Below are positions 45,344 through 53,234 of a stretch of 64,000 nt of DNA, one piece after another. The notes under the pieces were generated by a model. It saw nothing but the letters and a program-made list of their open reading frames with translations, made no database searches and was not told the DNA's origin. The stretch covers positions 100,095 through 164,094 of the forward strand of contig NZ_FUZA01000010.1 in NCBI RefSeq assembly GCF_900167945.1, given 5' to 3'. Position numbers and translations under genes: made by a program. Every line of letters begins with the position of its first letter. Within the stretch, counting starts at the first letter, position 1. Origin of the DNA: Dyadobacter psychrophilus. GTDB lineage: Bacteria > Bacteroidota > Bacteroidia > Cytophagales > Spirosomataceae.

Positions 45344-45736
45344 TTACTTTGCAGTTGCCATCACCATTTTAATTTCATTTTTCGCACCAAGCTCCAGCAC
45401 GTCCACGAGATCCTGAACAGCTAGATTTTTATCGACTCTTAAAACAATCGTCTTATCCTCAACATTTGCGAAAATATTTTGCAATTCCGCCTCTAATCTA
45501 TCGAATGGAATTGGCTCTTTATCAATAAAATAACCCTTTTTATCATCAATAGAAAGCGTAATCTGCTTCTTATACATCTGCTGTGTTGCGGAAGCTTTCG
45601 GCAGCATGAGCTTGATCACGTTCGGATTGGACATCGTAGAGATGATCAAAAAGAACAGCAAAAGGAAAAACATAATATCGTTCAGCGAGTGCGTGAACAC
45701 CTCAGGGGCAAAACGACTCTTACGACGTATTTTCAT
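45344..45736 (-). CDS. exbD: ExbD/TolR biopolymer transport protein
   Basis: About 130 residues from ATG 45736 (MKIRRKSRF). It has a single membrane helix (DIMFFLLLFFLIISTM) preceded by the conserved Asp in SLNDIMFFL, which is the proton-pathway residue, and a periplasmic domain ending KVVMATA-like (EIKMVMATAK). It is the partner of the ExbB gene 34 bases upstream; together they use the proton gradient to power TonB at the outer membrane. No tonB gene is adjacent. Confidence 0.92.
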   Translation of the reverse strand: MKIRRKSRFAPEVFTHSLNDIMFFLLLFFLIISTMSNPNVIKLMLPKASATQQMYKKQITLSIDDKKGYFIDKEPIPFDRLEAELQNIFANVEDKTIVLRVDKNLAVQDLVDVLELGAKNEIKMVMATAK

Positions 45737-45770
45737 ATTTTGGGGAACTGAATTAGTATTGGTCCTACTT

Positions 45771-46451
45771 TTACTTCGCAGCAACTGGTTTCTGCAACAC
45801 GTCAAGGAAATCGGAAGCAGCCATTTGCAATCTCAAAGCAAAACGGTCAATTTTCATGTTCAGCAAGTGATATCCGGCGTAAGCGATCAAACCAATGATC
45901 AGACCTGATCCGGAAGTGATCATTTTTTCATACATACCACCCGCAATTGTGCTGATATTGAAGTCATTGGAGATGGAAATATCATAGAAAATCCGGATAA
46001 TCCCTGAAATCGTTCCTACGAAACCAAGCATAGGCGCAATACCCGCTATCACCCCCAGGTAAGGAAGATTGCCTTCCATGCGCTGGATTTCGATCTGGCT
46101 GGCATTCTCAATGGTCGTTTCAATGTCTTTAATCGGATAACCAATGCGTCCGATTGCTCTTTCCAAAATCCTTCCGGAAGCATTGCGTTGGTTGCGGCAA
46201 AGCGATTCGGCCGATTTCAGGTTACCTTGCTGAATAAAATCTTTCACATTGTCAATCACGCCCGGATCAATTTTCCCATTGGCTCCAATGCCAAGAAAAC
46301 GCTCGATGATGAGAAAAAGCGTTGCCAGAAATAACAATCCGAGTGGCAACATGACCCAGCCTCCTTTTGCAAGAAGATCAATAATAGAAAGCCCCTCTGT
46401 GGCAACGGGTGCGGCCAAAGTAGAGTCAGCAAGTGCTTGTAGAAGCATCAT
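45771..46451 (-). CDS. exbB: MotA/TolQ/ExbB proton channel family protein
   Basis: About 227 residues from ATG 46451 (MMLLQALADS); an upstream in-frame start would add a second hydrophobic stretch. Membrane helices are at GGWVMLPLGLLFLATLFLIIE, YLGVIAGIAPMLGFVGTISG and GLIIGLIAYAGYHLL. ISGIIRIFYDIS with the IAxxMYEKMITSGSGLIIG region is typical of ExbB. It is co-transcribed with exbD and divergent from the MbnP gene. Confidence 0.92.
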   Translation of the reverse strand: MMLLQALADSTLAAPVATEGLSIIDLLAKGGWVMLPLGLLFLATLFLIIERFLGIGANGKIDPGVIDNVKDFIQQGNLKSAESLCRNQRNASGRILERAIGRIGYPIKDIETTIENASQIEIQRMEGNLPYLGVIAGIAPMLGFVGTISGIIRIFYDISISNDFNISTIAGGMYEKMITSGSGLIIGLIAYAGYHLLNMKIDRFALRLQMAASDFLDVLQKPVAAK

Positions 46452-46721
46452 ATTGGTTATAAAAGTGAATGTTAAGCTAATGAAATAGAGGTCGATCCGG
46501 TCAAAAAACAACTTTGAACATAAACGGCGTTAGTGCCTCCTTATTGTTTAAAGGGCAAATATAGGAAAATTACTCTTTGCGAATCCAAGGAGAAACCATT
46601 CCCTGCGTGTTTCTGTAAATAAAGAATATTTTTCACAATTGCGCTAAGCCGAATTCGCATAAATCCGCCTACTTTTCTGTTAATAAGTATATTGAAACCC
46701 AACTTTATTCAACTACACGAC

Positions 46722-47534
46722 ATGAAAAGGACATTTTCATTTCTGTTGCTGCCTTTCCTGGCAGTTTTTTTAAGCGCTTCTCTTATTTCTTGTACGGATG
46801 ATCCCGTGCCACTTCCCACAGGAAGCATAAAAATTAAGTTTGATAATGTGGTCGGGTCAAAAGATTTAAAGCTTGGCACTGACAAATACACCAATGCCGC
46901 TGGCGAAGACTTCACGGTCAGCAAGCTCAATTATTATATTTCCAACATTACATTTATCGCCTCGAATGGCAATAACTTCACCGTCCCACAAGATTCAAGT
47001 TATTTCCTGATTCGGGAAGGAAATGTTGATTCACAGCAAATTACGATTAATAATGTCCCGGCGCGCAACTATACGGGCATTGAATTCGTCATAGGAATTG
47101 ATAGCTTGAAAAGCGCGACGGATCCTTCTCGACGTAAAGGCATTCTGGACAAAGATTCGGGTCCAACTAACGAAGAAGCCTTGTATTGGGACTGGAATCC
47201 AGGTTACATTTTCCTGATGCTGGAAGGAACTTCTGATTCTGCAACTTCGGCAAACAGCAAATTTTACTATCATATTGGCGGCTTCGGAGGGCTTACTGAG
47301 AAAACATTGAACAACATTCGTGTAGCAAAAATCAACTTTGGAGCTCAGCGCGCAGCAGTCTCGAAAAATGCAGCGACGCAGATTAATCTCAAAGCGGACA
47401 TTCTTAAAGTGTTCAATGGTCCAACCCAAGTGAGCATTAAGAAAAATACGAGCGTAATGTTCATTCCTTATTCGAAAAACATCGCCGACAATTATGTAAA
47501 TATGTTCAGTCTGGATCAGATCATCAACAAATAG
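46722..47534 (+). CDS. MbnP family lipoprotein
   Basis: About 270 residues from ATG 46722; an upstream TTG at 46692 precedes a poorer signal. The lipobox Cys is in SASLISCTDD. The body matches the MbnP family: an N-terminal strand SIKIKFDNVVGSKDL, LNYYISNITFI, NNVPARNYTGIEFVIGID and the conserved YWDWNPGYIFLMLEG. The mature protein has only two tryptophans, Trp156 and Trp158, both in WDW. In methanotrophs MbnP is the substrate of the diheme enzyme MbnH, which oxidises a Trp to kynurenine. The next gene encodes such an enzyme. Confidence 0.9.
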   Translation: MKRTFSFLLLPFLAVFLSASLISCTDDPVPLPTGSIKIKFDNVVGSKDLKLGTDKYTNAAGEDFTVSKLNYYISNITFIASNGNNFTVPQDSSYFLIREGNVDSQQITINNVPARNYTGIEFVIGIDSLKSATDPSRRKGILDKDSGPTNEEALYWDWNPGYIFLMLEGTSDSATSANSKFYYHIGGFGGLTEKTLNNIRVAKINFGAQRAAVSKNAATQINLKADILKVFNGPTQVSIKKNTSVMFIPYSKNIADNYVNMFSLDQIINK

Positions 47535-47547
47535 GGTAAATAGGTTA

Positions 47548-48681
47548 ATGAGGAAATCGGTTCTACTTTTTGGTGTGCTTTTAATCCTTTTGCCAGGGAT
47601 CATTTCCTGCAAAAAGGAGACAGAGGCGCCCGAACCAAAACCGCCTGTTGATACGGATCCACCGCCTTTGGAGTGGAAGAAACCGGCTTATTTCCCTGAC
47701 CCTGTTTACGATTTATCCAAAAATCCATTAACAAACGAAGGCGTTGAACTGGGGCGCTTCCTTTTTTACGATGGCATTCTTTCACGCACCGATAAGATCG
47801 GCTGCGGGACCTGTCACCAGCAACAGGCTGCATTTACGCATCACGGGCACGATTTAAGCCACGGCGTTGACGATCAGCTTGGAACGAGAAATTCGCCCTC
47901 GGTTCAGAATATGGCGTTCAGCCCTAGTTTTTTCTGGGACGGAGGCGTGCATGATATGGATCTTGTCCCGCCTGTGCCGATCCAGAATGAAGTAGAAATG
48001 GGTGAACGCGTAGGAACTGTAATTGAAAAGTTGCGTAAAACACCTGTCGCGGGAGCTTCCAAACAGGTGAATTATCCCCAAATGTTCAAAGCGGCGTTTG
48101 GAACGGATGAAATCAATGCAGACCGGATGATGAAAGCATTGTCCCAATTTATGATGACGATGGTTTCTGCAACATCCCGCTACGACTATTTTCTGCAGGG
48201 CGACGCATCTGCATTAACGCCATTAGAAAAGCAAGGAATGGCGCTTTTCAAACAAAACTGCGCTTCCTGCCACAGCAGCGAGCTTTTTACAGATTTCAGT
48301 TTCAGAAACAATGGTTTGATTCCGAATAAGATCAACGACCAGGGAAGATATGCGATCACATTAAACGAAGCGGACCGACTCAAATTCAAAGTGCCAAGTC
48401 TGCGAAATGTTGGCCTGACCGCTCCTTACATGCACGACGGACGGTTTACGACTTTAGATGAAGTTTTGAACCATTATGCCAACGATCAAAGCGGCAGTAA
48501 GGACAGCATTTTCGTTTCGCCTTCCCTGGACCCGCTGCTGCAAGTGGCTGAAAAAAAACGTGGAATCCAGCTCACAGCCACAGAAAAACAGTCGATTATC
48601 GCCTTTTTGAGAACCTTGAATGACGAGCAATTTATCAGTGACAAACGCTTTTCAGATCCGGGTGTGGGGACTTCGTTTTAG
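47548..48681 (+). CDS. Diheme cytochrome c peroxidase / MauG-MbnH-like enzyme
   Basis: A 377-residue exported diheme protein with a lipoprotein signal (ILLPGIISCKKE). Two haem c sites are CGTCHQQQ (Cys86) and CASCHSSE (Cys238). Other family features are LGRFLFYDGILSRTDKIGCGTCH, FFWDGGVHDMD, NEVEMG, KVPSLRNVGLTAPYMHDGRF and TLDEVLNHY. Bacterial cytochrome c peroxidases and MauG/MbnH share this fold. Its position 13 bases after the MbnP gene makes the MbnH-like protein-oxidising role more likely than plain peroxide removal. Confidence 0.93.
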   Translation: MRKSVLLFGVLLILLPGIISCKKETEAPEPKPPVDTDPPPLEWKKPAYFPDPVYDLSKNPLTNEGVELGRFLFYDGILSRTDKIGCGTCHQQQAAFTHHGHDLSHGVDDQLGTRNSPSVQNMAFSPSFFWDGGVHDMDLVPPVPIQNEVEMGERVGTVIEKLRKTPVAGASKQVNYPQMFKAAFGTDEINADRMMKALSQFMMTMVSATSRYDYFLQGDASALTPLEKQGMALFKQNCASCHSSELFTDFSFRNNGLIPNKINDQGRYAITLNEADRLKFKVPSLRNVGLTAPYMHDGRFTTLDEVLNHYANDQSGSKDSIFVSPSLDPLLQVAEKKRGIQLTATEKQSIIAFLRTLNDEQFISDKRFSDPGVGTSF

Positions 48682-48820
48682 TAGAAGAAAACTGATCTTA
48701 ACCAAAATAACAATGATCCTGATCATGTCTTAAACCATGATTAAACATTCATTAAAATAGAGGAAAATTGCCCGATGCATTGTTACTTTGTGAAAATTTA
48801 AAGCTGCCAATTATATAAAT

Positions 48821-49150
48821 ATGCAAAGCGGAGAAAAAAACGCACAGCCCTGGTTGGGAAAAATGCAGGAACGTTGGGGATTGGAAACAACCAGACAGGT
48901 TCTTTTGGTTTTAGCAGTTTTCAGCTTAGCGGGTTCATCCGTGGTTTGGCTTAGAAAAGGGCTTTTCTTTTTGCTGGGTTACGATGAGCTGACCCCAATG
49001 TGGCTTAAAACGATTACCTACATTCTCTTTATTTTCCCTACTTATCAAACACTTTTACTGATGTACGGCTTTCTGCTGGGCCAGTTTTCGTTTTTTTGGG
49101 AAAAAGAAAAGAAAATGTTCCGCTGGATCAAATCAAAATTCAGCAAATAA
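48821..49150 (+). CDS. Small membrane protein, possibly DUF6787 family
   Basis: A 109-residue protein with two membrane helices (TTRQVLLVLAVFSLAGSSVVW and ITYILFIFPTYQTLLLMYGFLLGQF). The N-terminal ERWGLETTRQVLLVL and the closing FFWEKEKKMFRW resemble a conserved Bacteroidota family that I recall as DUF6787; the number is from memory. The function is unknown. It is a single gene with an ATG start. Confidence 0.75.
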   Translation: MQSGEKNAQPWLGKMQERWGLETTRQVLLVLAVFSLAGSSVVWLRKGLFFLLGYDELTPMWLKTITYILFIFPTYQTLLLMYGFLLGQFSFFWEKEKKMFRWIKSKFSK

Positions 49151-49232
49151 CAGTCATTTCAGAAGCTTGTGCTTCACGTCAAATATTGTAGGAGTGCCGG
49201 AATTAACCTTCCTGTACTCCTTATTTTATTTA

Positions 49233-49240
49233 TACCTTTG
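49233..49240 (+). promoter_or_regulatory. TAnnTTTG -7 box for ffh
   Basis: TACCTTTG, an exact consensus match, lies 42 bases before the ffh ATG. Confidence 0.5.
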
Positions 49241-49282
49241 TGTTTTATTTCAATTAAGGTTTAGAATCATACATATCATTCC

Positions 49283-50605
49283 ATGTTTGAAAACTTACAG
49301 GACAAGCTAAATAACGCCTTTCGCACACTAAAAGGAAAGGATAGGATATCAGATATAAATGTTGCCGCAACTACGAAGGAAGTCCGCAAAGCACTTGTTG
49401 ACGCCGACGTTAACTTCAAAGTTGCCAAGGAAATTACAGACCGGATCCGCGAAAAAGCGCTCGACAGGAAGATTCTGATCTCTGTTGAACCAGGCCAGAT
49501 GTTTGTAAAAATCGTTCAGGAAGAGCTTACCGAGCTCATGGGCGGCCAGGCAGAAGGCATTAACATTAAGGGCGACCCGGCGGTGATCCTGATAGCGGGT
49601 CTGCAGGGTTCGGGTAAAACGACTTTCTCCGGAAAGCTGGCCACATTACTCAAAAAACAAGGCCGTCAGGTTTTGCTTACAGCTTGCGACGTTTATCGTC
49701 CTGCTGCGATTGACCAGTTGAAGGTGCTTGGAGAACAAGTAGGCGTTGAAGTTTATTCAGAGCCTGAAAATAAAAATGCCGTTGACATTGCGCGGAATGC
49801 AGTGGCATATGCAAGAAAAATTGGCAAGAAAGTTGTGATCGTCGATACGGCCGGACGTTTGGCTGTGGATGAGGTGATGATGCAGGAGGTTGAGGACATT
49901 AAATCCGCCGTTAAGCCTTCTGAAATCTTGTTCGTTGTGGATTCCATGACGGGTCAGGATGCGGTTAACACAGCCAAAACTTTCAATGAGCGCCTGAATT
50001 TTGATGGTGTTGTTTTGACCAAATTAGACGGTGATGCACGTGGTGGAGCGGCCCTTTCCATTCGTCAGATCGTTGACAAGCCTATCAAATATATTAGTAC
50101 AGGCGAAAAAATGGAAGCGCTTGATTCCTTTTATCCTGACCGTATGGCGAGCAGGATCCTTGGGATGGGTGACGTTATTTCCCTTGTGGAACGCGCGCAA
50201 CAAGCATTCGATGAAGACGAAGCCAAACGCATTAATGCCAAAATGCGTCAGAATAAGTTTGATTTCGACGACTTTCTAGGTCAGTTGCAACAAATTAAAA
50301 AGATGGGTAATGTGAAAGATCTGATTGGCATGATCCCTGGAATGGGCAACGCGATGAAGGATATGGACATTGATAACGAATCGTTCAAACCCATCGAAGC
50401 GATTATCCAGTCGATGACAAAAAAGGAACGCGAAAATCCTGATATGATTGATGGAAGCCGTAAAAAACGCATTGCAGCAGGAAGTGGCACTTCGATTTTG
50501 CAGGTCAACAATCTGATCAAGCAATTTGATGAAATGCGCAGGATGATGAAAAAAATGAACACAATGCAAGCAGCTGGTAAGCTGGGCAAAGCAATGCGCC
50601 GATAG
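49283..50605 (+). CDS. ffh: Signal recognition particle protein Ffh
   Basis: A 440-residue GTPase that binds signal peptides and 4.5S RNA. The N-domain has ALVDADVNFKVAKE; the G-domain has GLQGSGKTTFSGKLA, the DVYRPAAIDQL segment, VDTAGRLAVDE, TKLDGDARGGAAL and GMGDVISLVERAQ. The M-domain has MIPGMGNAMKDMD, RIAAGSGTSILQVNNLIKQF and a methionine-rich tail (MRRMMKKMNTMQ). It is intact and of normal length. Confidence 0.97.
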   Translation: MFENLQDKLNNAFRTLKGKDRISDINVAATTKEVRKALVDADVNFKVAKEITDRIREKALDRKILISVEPGQMFVKIVQEELTELMGGQAEGINIKGDPAVILIAGLQGSGKTTFSGKLATLLKKQGRQVLLTACDVYRPAAIDQLKVLGEQVGVEVYSEPENKNAVDIARNAVAYARKIGKKVVIVDTAGRLAVDEVMMQEVEDIKSAVKPSEILFVVDSMTGQDAVNTAKTFNERLNFDGVVLTKLDGDARGGAALSIRQIVDKPIKYISTGEKMEALDSFYPDRMASRILGMGDVISLVERAQQAFDEDEAKRINAKMRQNKFDFDDFLGQLQQIKKMGNVKDLIGMIPGMGNAMKDMDIDNESFKPIEAIIQSMTKKERENPDMIDGSRKKRIAAGSGTSILQVNNLIKQFDEMRRMMKKMNTMQAAGKLGKAMRR

Positions 50606-50644
50606 TTTAAAACATTGCAAGTGTTACTTACTCATCCCTCGTTC

Positions 50645-51145
50645 ATGAAACGTATCTTTTTCGCACTGACGTTAATTCTTTTGCTTAATCAACAAAAATT
50701 GAAGGCACAGGCGTCGGTAGGCTATTATCCCTGGAGCAGCTTGCTGACAATCAGCACTAATTCAAAAAAAGTGGTTTGGTTGGACACAAGGTTTCAGACT
50801 AATTCGCTTTTTAGCAGCCTGAGCGTGGATTTGCTGCCTATGATCAATTTGAAAAGAGGTGAAGTCGTGCAATGGTATTTGGGTGGCGGTTTGCGTTTGA
50901 ACCCGCTTTACCGCATTGCAGACGCAGATGCAGACCTTATAACGATTGATGGTTACTCAGTTAATGTTGGCGTTCGTATTTCTCCTTTACCCAAAAACAG
51001 GCGTTTCCAGGTTGCATTGGAATTAAATCCTTATGTCAAAGATAAATTTGACAGCGGGGTTCTAAAAAGTCACTTCGGTCTGGTCTACATTTTTGGCAAA
51101 AGAAAAAAGGAAGCGCCCGTTCCCGAAACTCCGGCGAATCCATAA
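50645..51145 (+). CDS. Exported outer-membrane-type hypothetical protein
   Basis: About 166 residues from ATG 50645 (MKRIFFALTLILLL), which opens a signal peptide cut near KAQA; an upstream TTG at 50615 is less suitable. The mature protein has eight or so beta strands with aromatic ends (VVWLDTRFQTNSLF, VQWYLGGGLRLNPLYR, GYSVNVGVRISPL, FQVALELNPYVKDKF, SHFGLVYIFGKRKKE), like a small barrel. The Pro-rich end is unusual. Function unknown. Confidence 0.78.
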   Translation: MKRIFFALTLILLLNQQKLKAQASVGYYPWSSLLTISTNSKKVVWLDTRFQTNSLFSSLSVDLLPMINLKRGEVVQWYLGGGLRLNPLYRIADADADLITIDGYSVNVGVRISPLPKNRRFQVALELNPYVKDKFDSGVLKSHFGLVYIFGKRKKEAPVPETPANP

Positions 51146-51170
51146 AATATAATCATTTCATAGCATAGCA

Positions 51171-51217
51171 ATGCTCTCAAATCCGGCAATTTTGCTGTTA
51201 ATTTGAGGGCATTTTTA
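51171..51217 (+). terminator. Terminator before the phosphodiesterase gene
   Basis: ATGCTCTCAAAT pairs with ATTTGAGGGCAT (one G-U pair) around an 18-base loop, then a T-run. Confidence 0.75.
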
Positions 51218-51242
51218 TTTCCGCTCATCCCAAACCTTATTC

Positions 51243-52484
51243 ATGAAAAACGCCCTCCGTCTACTGATCTTACTAACGACCACTTGCTGTATACAATCTA
51301 ATGTATCAGCACAGGCAAAAGTAAAAAAGACGCTTTTTGTAATCGTAGATGGCGTTTCCAGTGATAGCAAGGAAAAAACACCGACCCCAAACCTTGATCT
51401 GATTGCAAAAAAAGGCGGTTACACACGCGCTTATGTGGGCGGCGGAAAAGACACCTATTCACAAACGCCAACCATTTCGGCCGTTGGCTACAATAGCTTG
51501 TTAACAGGCACTTGGGTTAATAAGCACAATGTTTGGGACAATGATATCAAAGACCCGAACTATCATTACTGGACGATTTTCAGGTTTCTGGAAACCCAAT
51601 ATCCGCAAAAGAAAACCGCAATTTTTTCCACCTGGCTGGATAACCGCACCAAATTGGTTGGAGAAGGGCTTCCACAAACCAATAAGCTCCAACTGGACTA
51701 TTCTTTCGATGGATTTGAGCTGGATACCATTCATTTTAAGCATGATAAGGATAAACAATACATTCACCAGATCGATGAAAAAGTAGTGGACGAGGCGGCT
51801 TCATACATTCAGCAAAATGGCCCGGATCTGTCCTGGGTTTACCTTGAATTTACAGATGACATGGGTCACAGATACGGTGATAGTGAGCAATTTACGAAGG
51901 CAATTCAGATCATGGACGATCAAATGGGCCGACTCTGGAAAGCAGTTTCAGTACGCGAAAAGGATTTTAATGAAGACTGGCTGGTAGTTATCACGACGGA
52001 TCACGGACGAGATGCAAAAACAGGAAAAGGGCACGGCGGACAATCGGATCGCGAGCGTGGCACATGGATCGTGACCAATGCAAAAGACCTTAATCCAACA
52101 TTTAAAGAAACGCCCGGCATTGTCGACATCATGCCCACAATTGCACGTCATCTCGACATCAACATTCCGAAAGAACAGGCCTTTGAAGTGGATGGAGTTG
52201 CTTTCACCGGAAAAATATCGCTCGCGAAACCCACACTAACGAAAGCACCAGGAAAGCTGAATGTTTCCTGGAAAGCGTTGGATAAGGCAGGGAAAGTGAA
52301 AATATGGCTCACCACAACCAATCATTTCGGGCAAGGTGAGCGTGATCTCTATCATTTGGTTGGCGAAGCGGATGCTGCCAATGAAAAAGCCGAAATAGAT
52401 ATCTCGCAATATCCTTCCGGCTTTTTTAAAGTTGTTGTTGAAGGTAAGTTCAACAGTGTCAATCAATGGGTTGTTGAAAAATAA
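51243..52484 (+). CDS. Exported alkaline phosphatase superfamily / nucleotide pyrophosphatase-like protein
   Basis: A 413-residue exported protein (signal peptide to about VSAQAK). The metal-binding residues are in LFVIVDGVSSDS (first Asp), DDMGHRYGD and VITTDHGRDAKTGKGHGGQ, which with PTPNLDLIAKKGG place it in the type I phosphodiesterase/nucleotide pyrophosphatase group. The nucleophile should be a Thr or Ser in PTISAVGYNSLLTGT. A C-terminal beta domain (KLNVSWKALDKAGKVKIWL) of about 90 residues is probably a sandwich domain. It likely cleaves phosphodiesters in the periplasm. Confidence 0.88.
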   Translation: MKNALRLLILLTTTCCIQSNVSAQAKVKKTLFVIVDGVSSDSKEKTPTPNLDLIAKKGGYTRAYVGGGKDTYSQTPTISAVGYNSLLTGTWVNKHNVWDNDIKDPNYHYWTIFRFLETQYPQKKTAIFSTWLDNRTKLVGEGLPQTNKLQLDYSFDGFELDTIHFKHDKDKQYIHQIDEKVVDEAASYIQQNGPDLSWVYLEFTDDMGHRYGDSEQFTKAIQIMDDQMGRLWKAVSVREKDFNEDWLVVITTDHGRDAKTGKGHGGQSDRERGTWIVTNAKDLNPTFKETPGIVDIMPTIARHLDINIPKEQAFEVDGVAFTGKISLAKPTLTKAPGKLNVSWKALDKAGKVKIWLTTTNHFGQGERDLYHLVGEADAANEKAEIDISQYPSGFFKVVVEGKFNSVNQWVVEK

Positions 52485-52487
52485 ACC

Positions 52488-53156
52488 TTAATTTCCTCCA
52501 CGACCCGCTTTATAAGAATCATATTCCTCCAAAAGCGTCCGCAGATCATCGTCAGCCGCAAAGTCCAGCTGGGATTCCCTGATAACATAGTTCATTTTAT
52601 TTTTCTCGTCCGTCAACAATTTCAAAAAGCTGTTTCTGTTGTTTAACTGAACGGGATTAAGCTTTTCATTTTTCATGATGTAAAGCTTGGCGTCTGGCTC
52701 TAATGTCCGCGTCGCACTTGCTTTCTCTACTTTAATGGGCGCAACATATTTTTTCAAGAGCTTTGTATTCCCATCATAAATAACCCTGTAAAAACTCTTA
52801 TCCGTCTGTCCGCCAACCGCAGGATAGCCGTTTTTGAAAATATACAAGTCAGTGCCAGTTGGGATTGTAAACTCCTTAATGCCAGAAGAAGAAACTCTGT
52901 ATAAACCGGAGTCGGCCATATATTCAACTTCATCTTTTTTAAGATCGTAACGAAGTTTGACGCCGTCGTGCACAATGTCATCATTTGTGCGAACAGTGCC
53001 CATATACCATTCCTTGAACAGGTAGGGCGAGCTCTCTCCGTCGGCCGCCGCCGTTTCTTTATACGGAGTTCCTGCTAATCCGGTCGAATCCTGCGCAATT
53101 GTTGTGTTACTCCAAAGAAAGAATGAGAGCAAAAAAAATCTTAGTACATATTTCAT
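52488..53156 (-). CDS. Exported hypothetical protein
   Basis: A 222-residue protein with a signal peptide (YVLRFFLLSFFLWSNTTIAQ). The mature part has the repeated theme GTVRTNDDIVHDGVKLRYDL, EVEYMADSGLYRV and FYRVIYDGNTKLLKKYV, which look like a small beta-sheet of the kind seen in many Bacteroidota secreted proteins that respond to ligand or are structural. No known family is recognised. It converges on the phosphodiesterase gene. Confidence 0.75.
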   Translation of the reverse strand: MKYVLRFFLLSFFLWSNTTIAQDSTGLAGTPYKETAAADGESSPYLFKEWYMGTVRTNDDIVHDGVKLRYDLKKDEVEYMADSGLYRVSSSGIKEFTIPTGTDLYIFKNGYPAVGGQTDKSFYRVIYDGNTKLLKKYVAPIKVEKASATRTLEPDAKLYIMKNEKLNPVQLNNRNSFLKLLTDEKNKMNYVIRESQLDFAADDDLRTLLEEYDSYKAGRGGN

Positions 53157-53226
53157 GATTAAGTTGGTTAATTTGATAAGTTCGAAGTCTGATAATGCGA
53201 GAATTTAGATTGCTGGCATCTTTCTG

Positions 53227-53234
53227 TACTTTTG
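53227..53234 (+). promoter_or_regulatory. Possible TAnnTTTG box at the nuoN start
   Basis: TACTTTTG is an exact match but overlaps the TTG at 53232 used as the start of the longest nuoN frame. If the box is real, translation must start downstream, for example at TTG 53244 or 53259. Confidence 0.35.
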
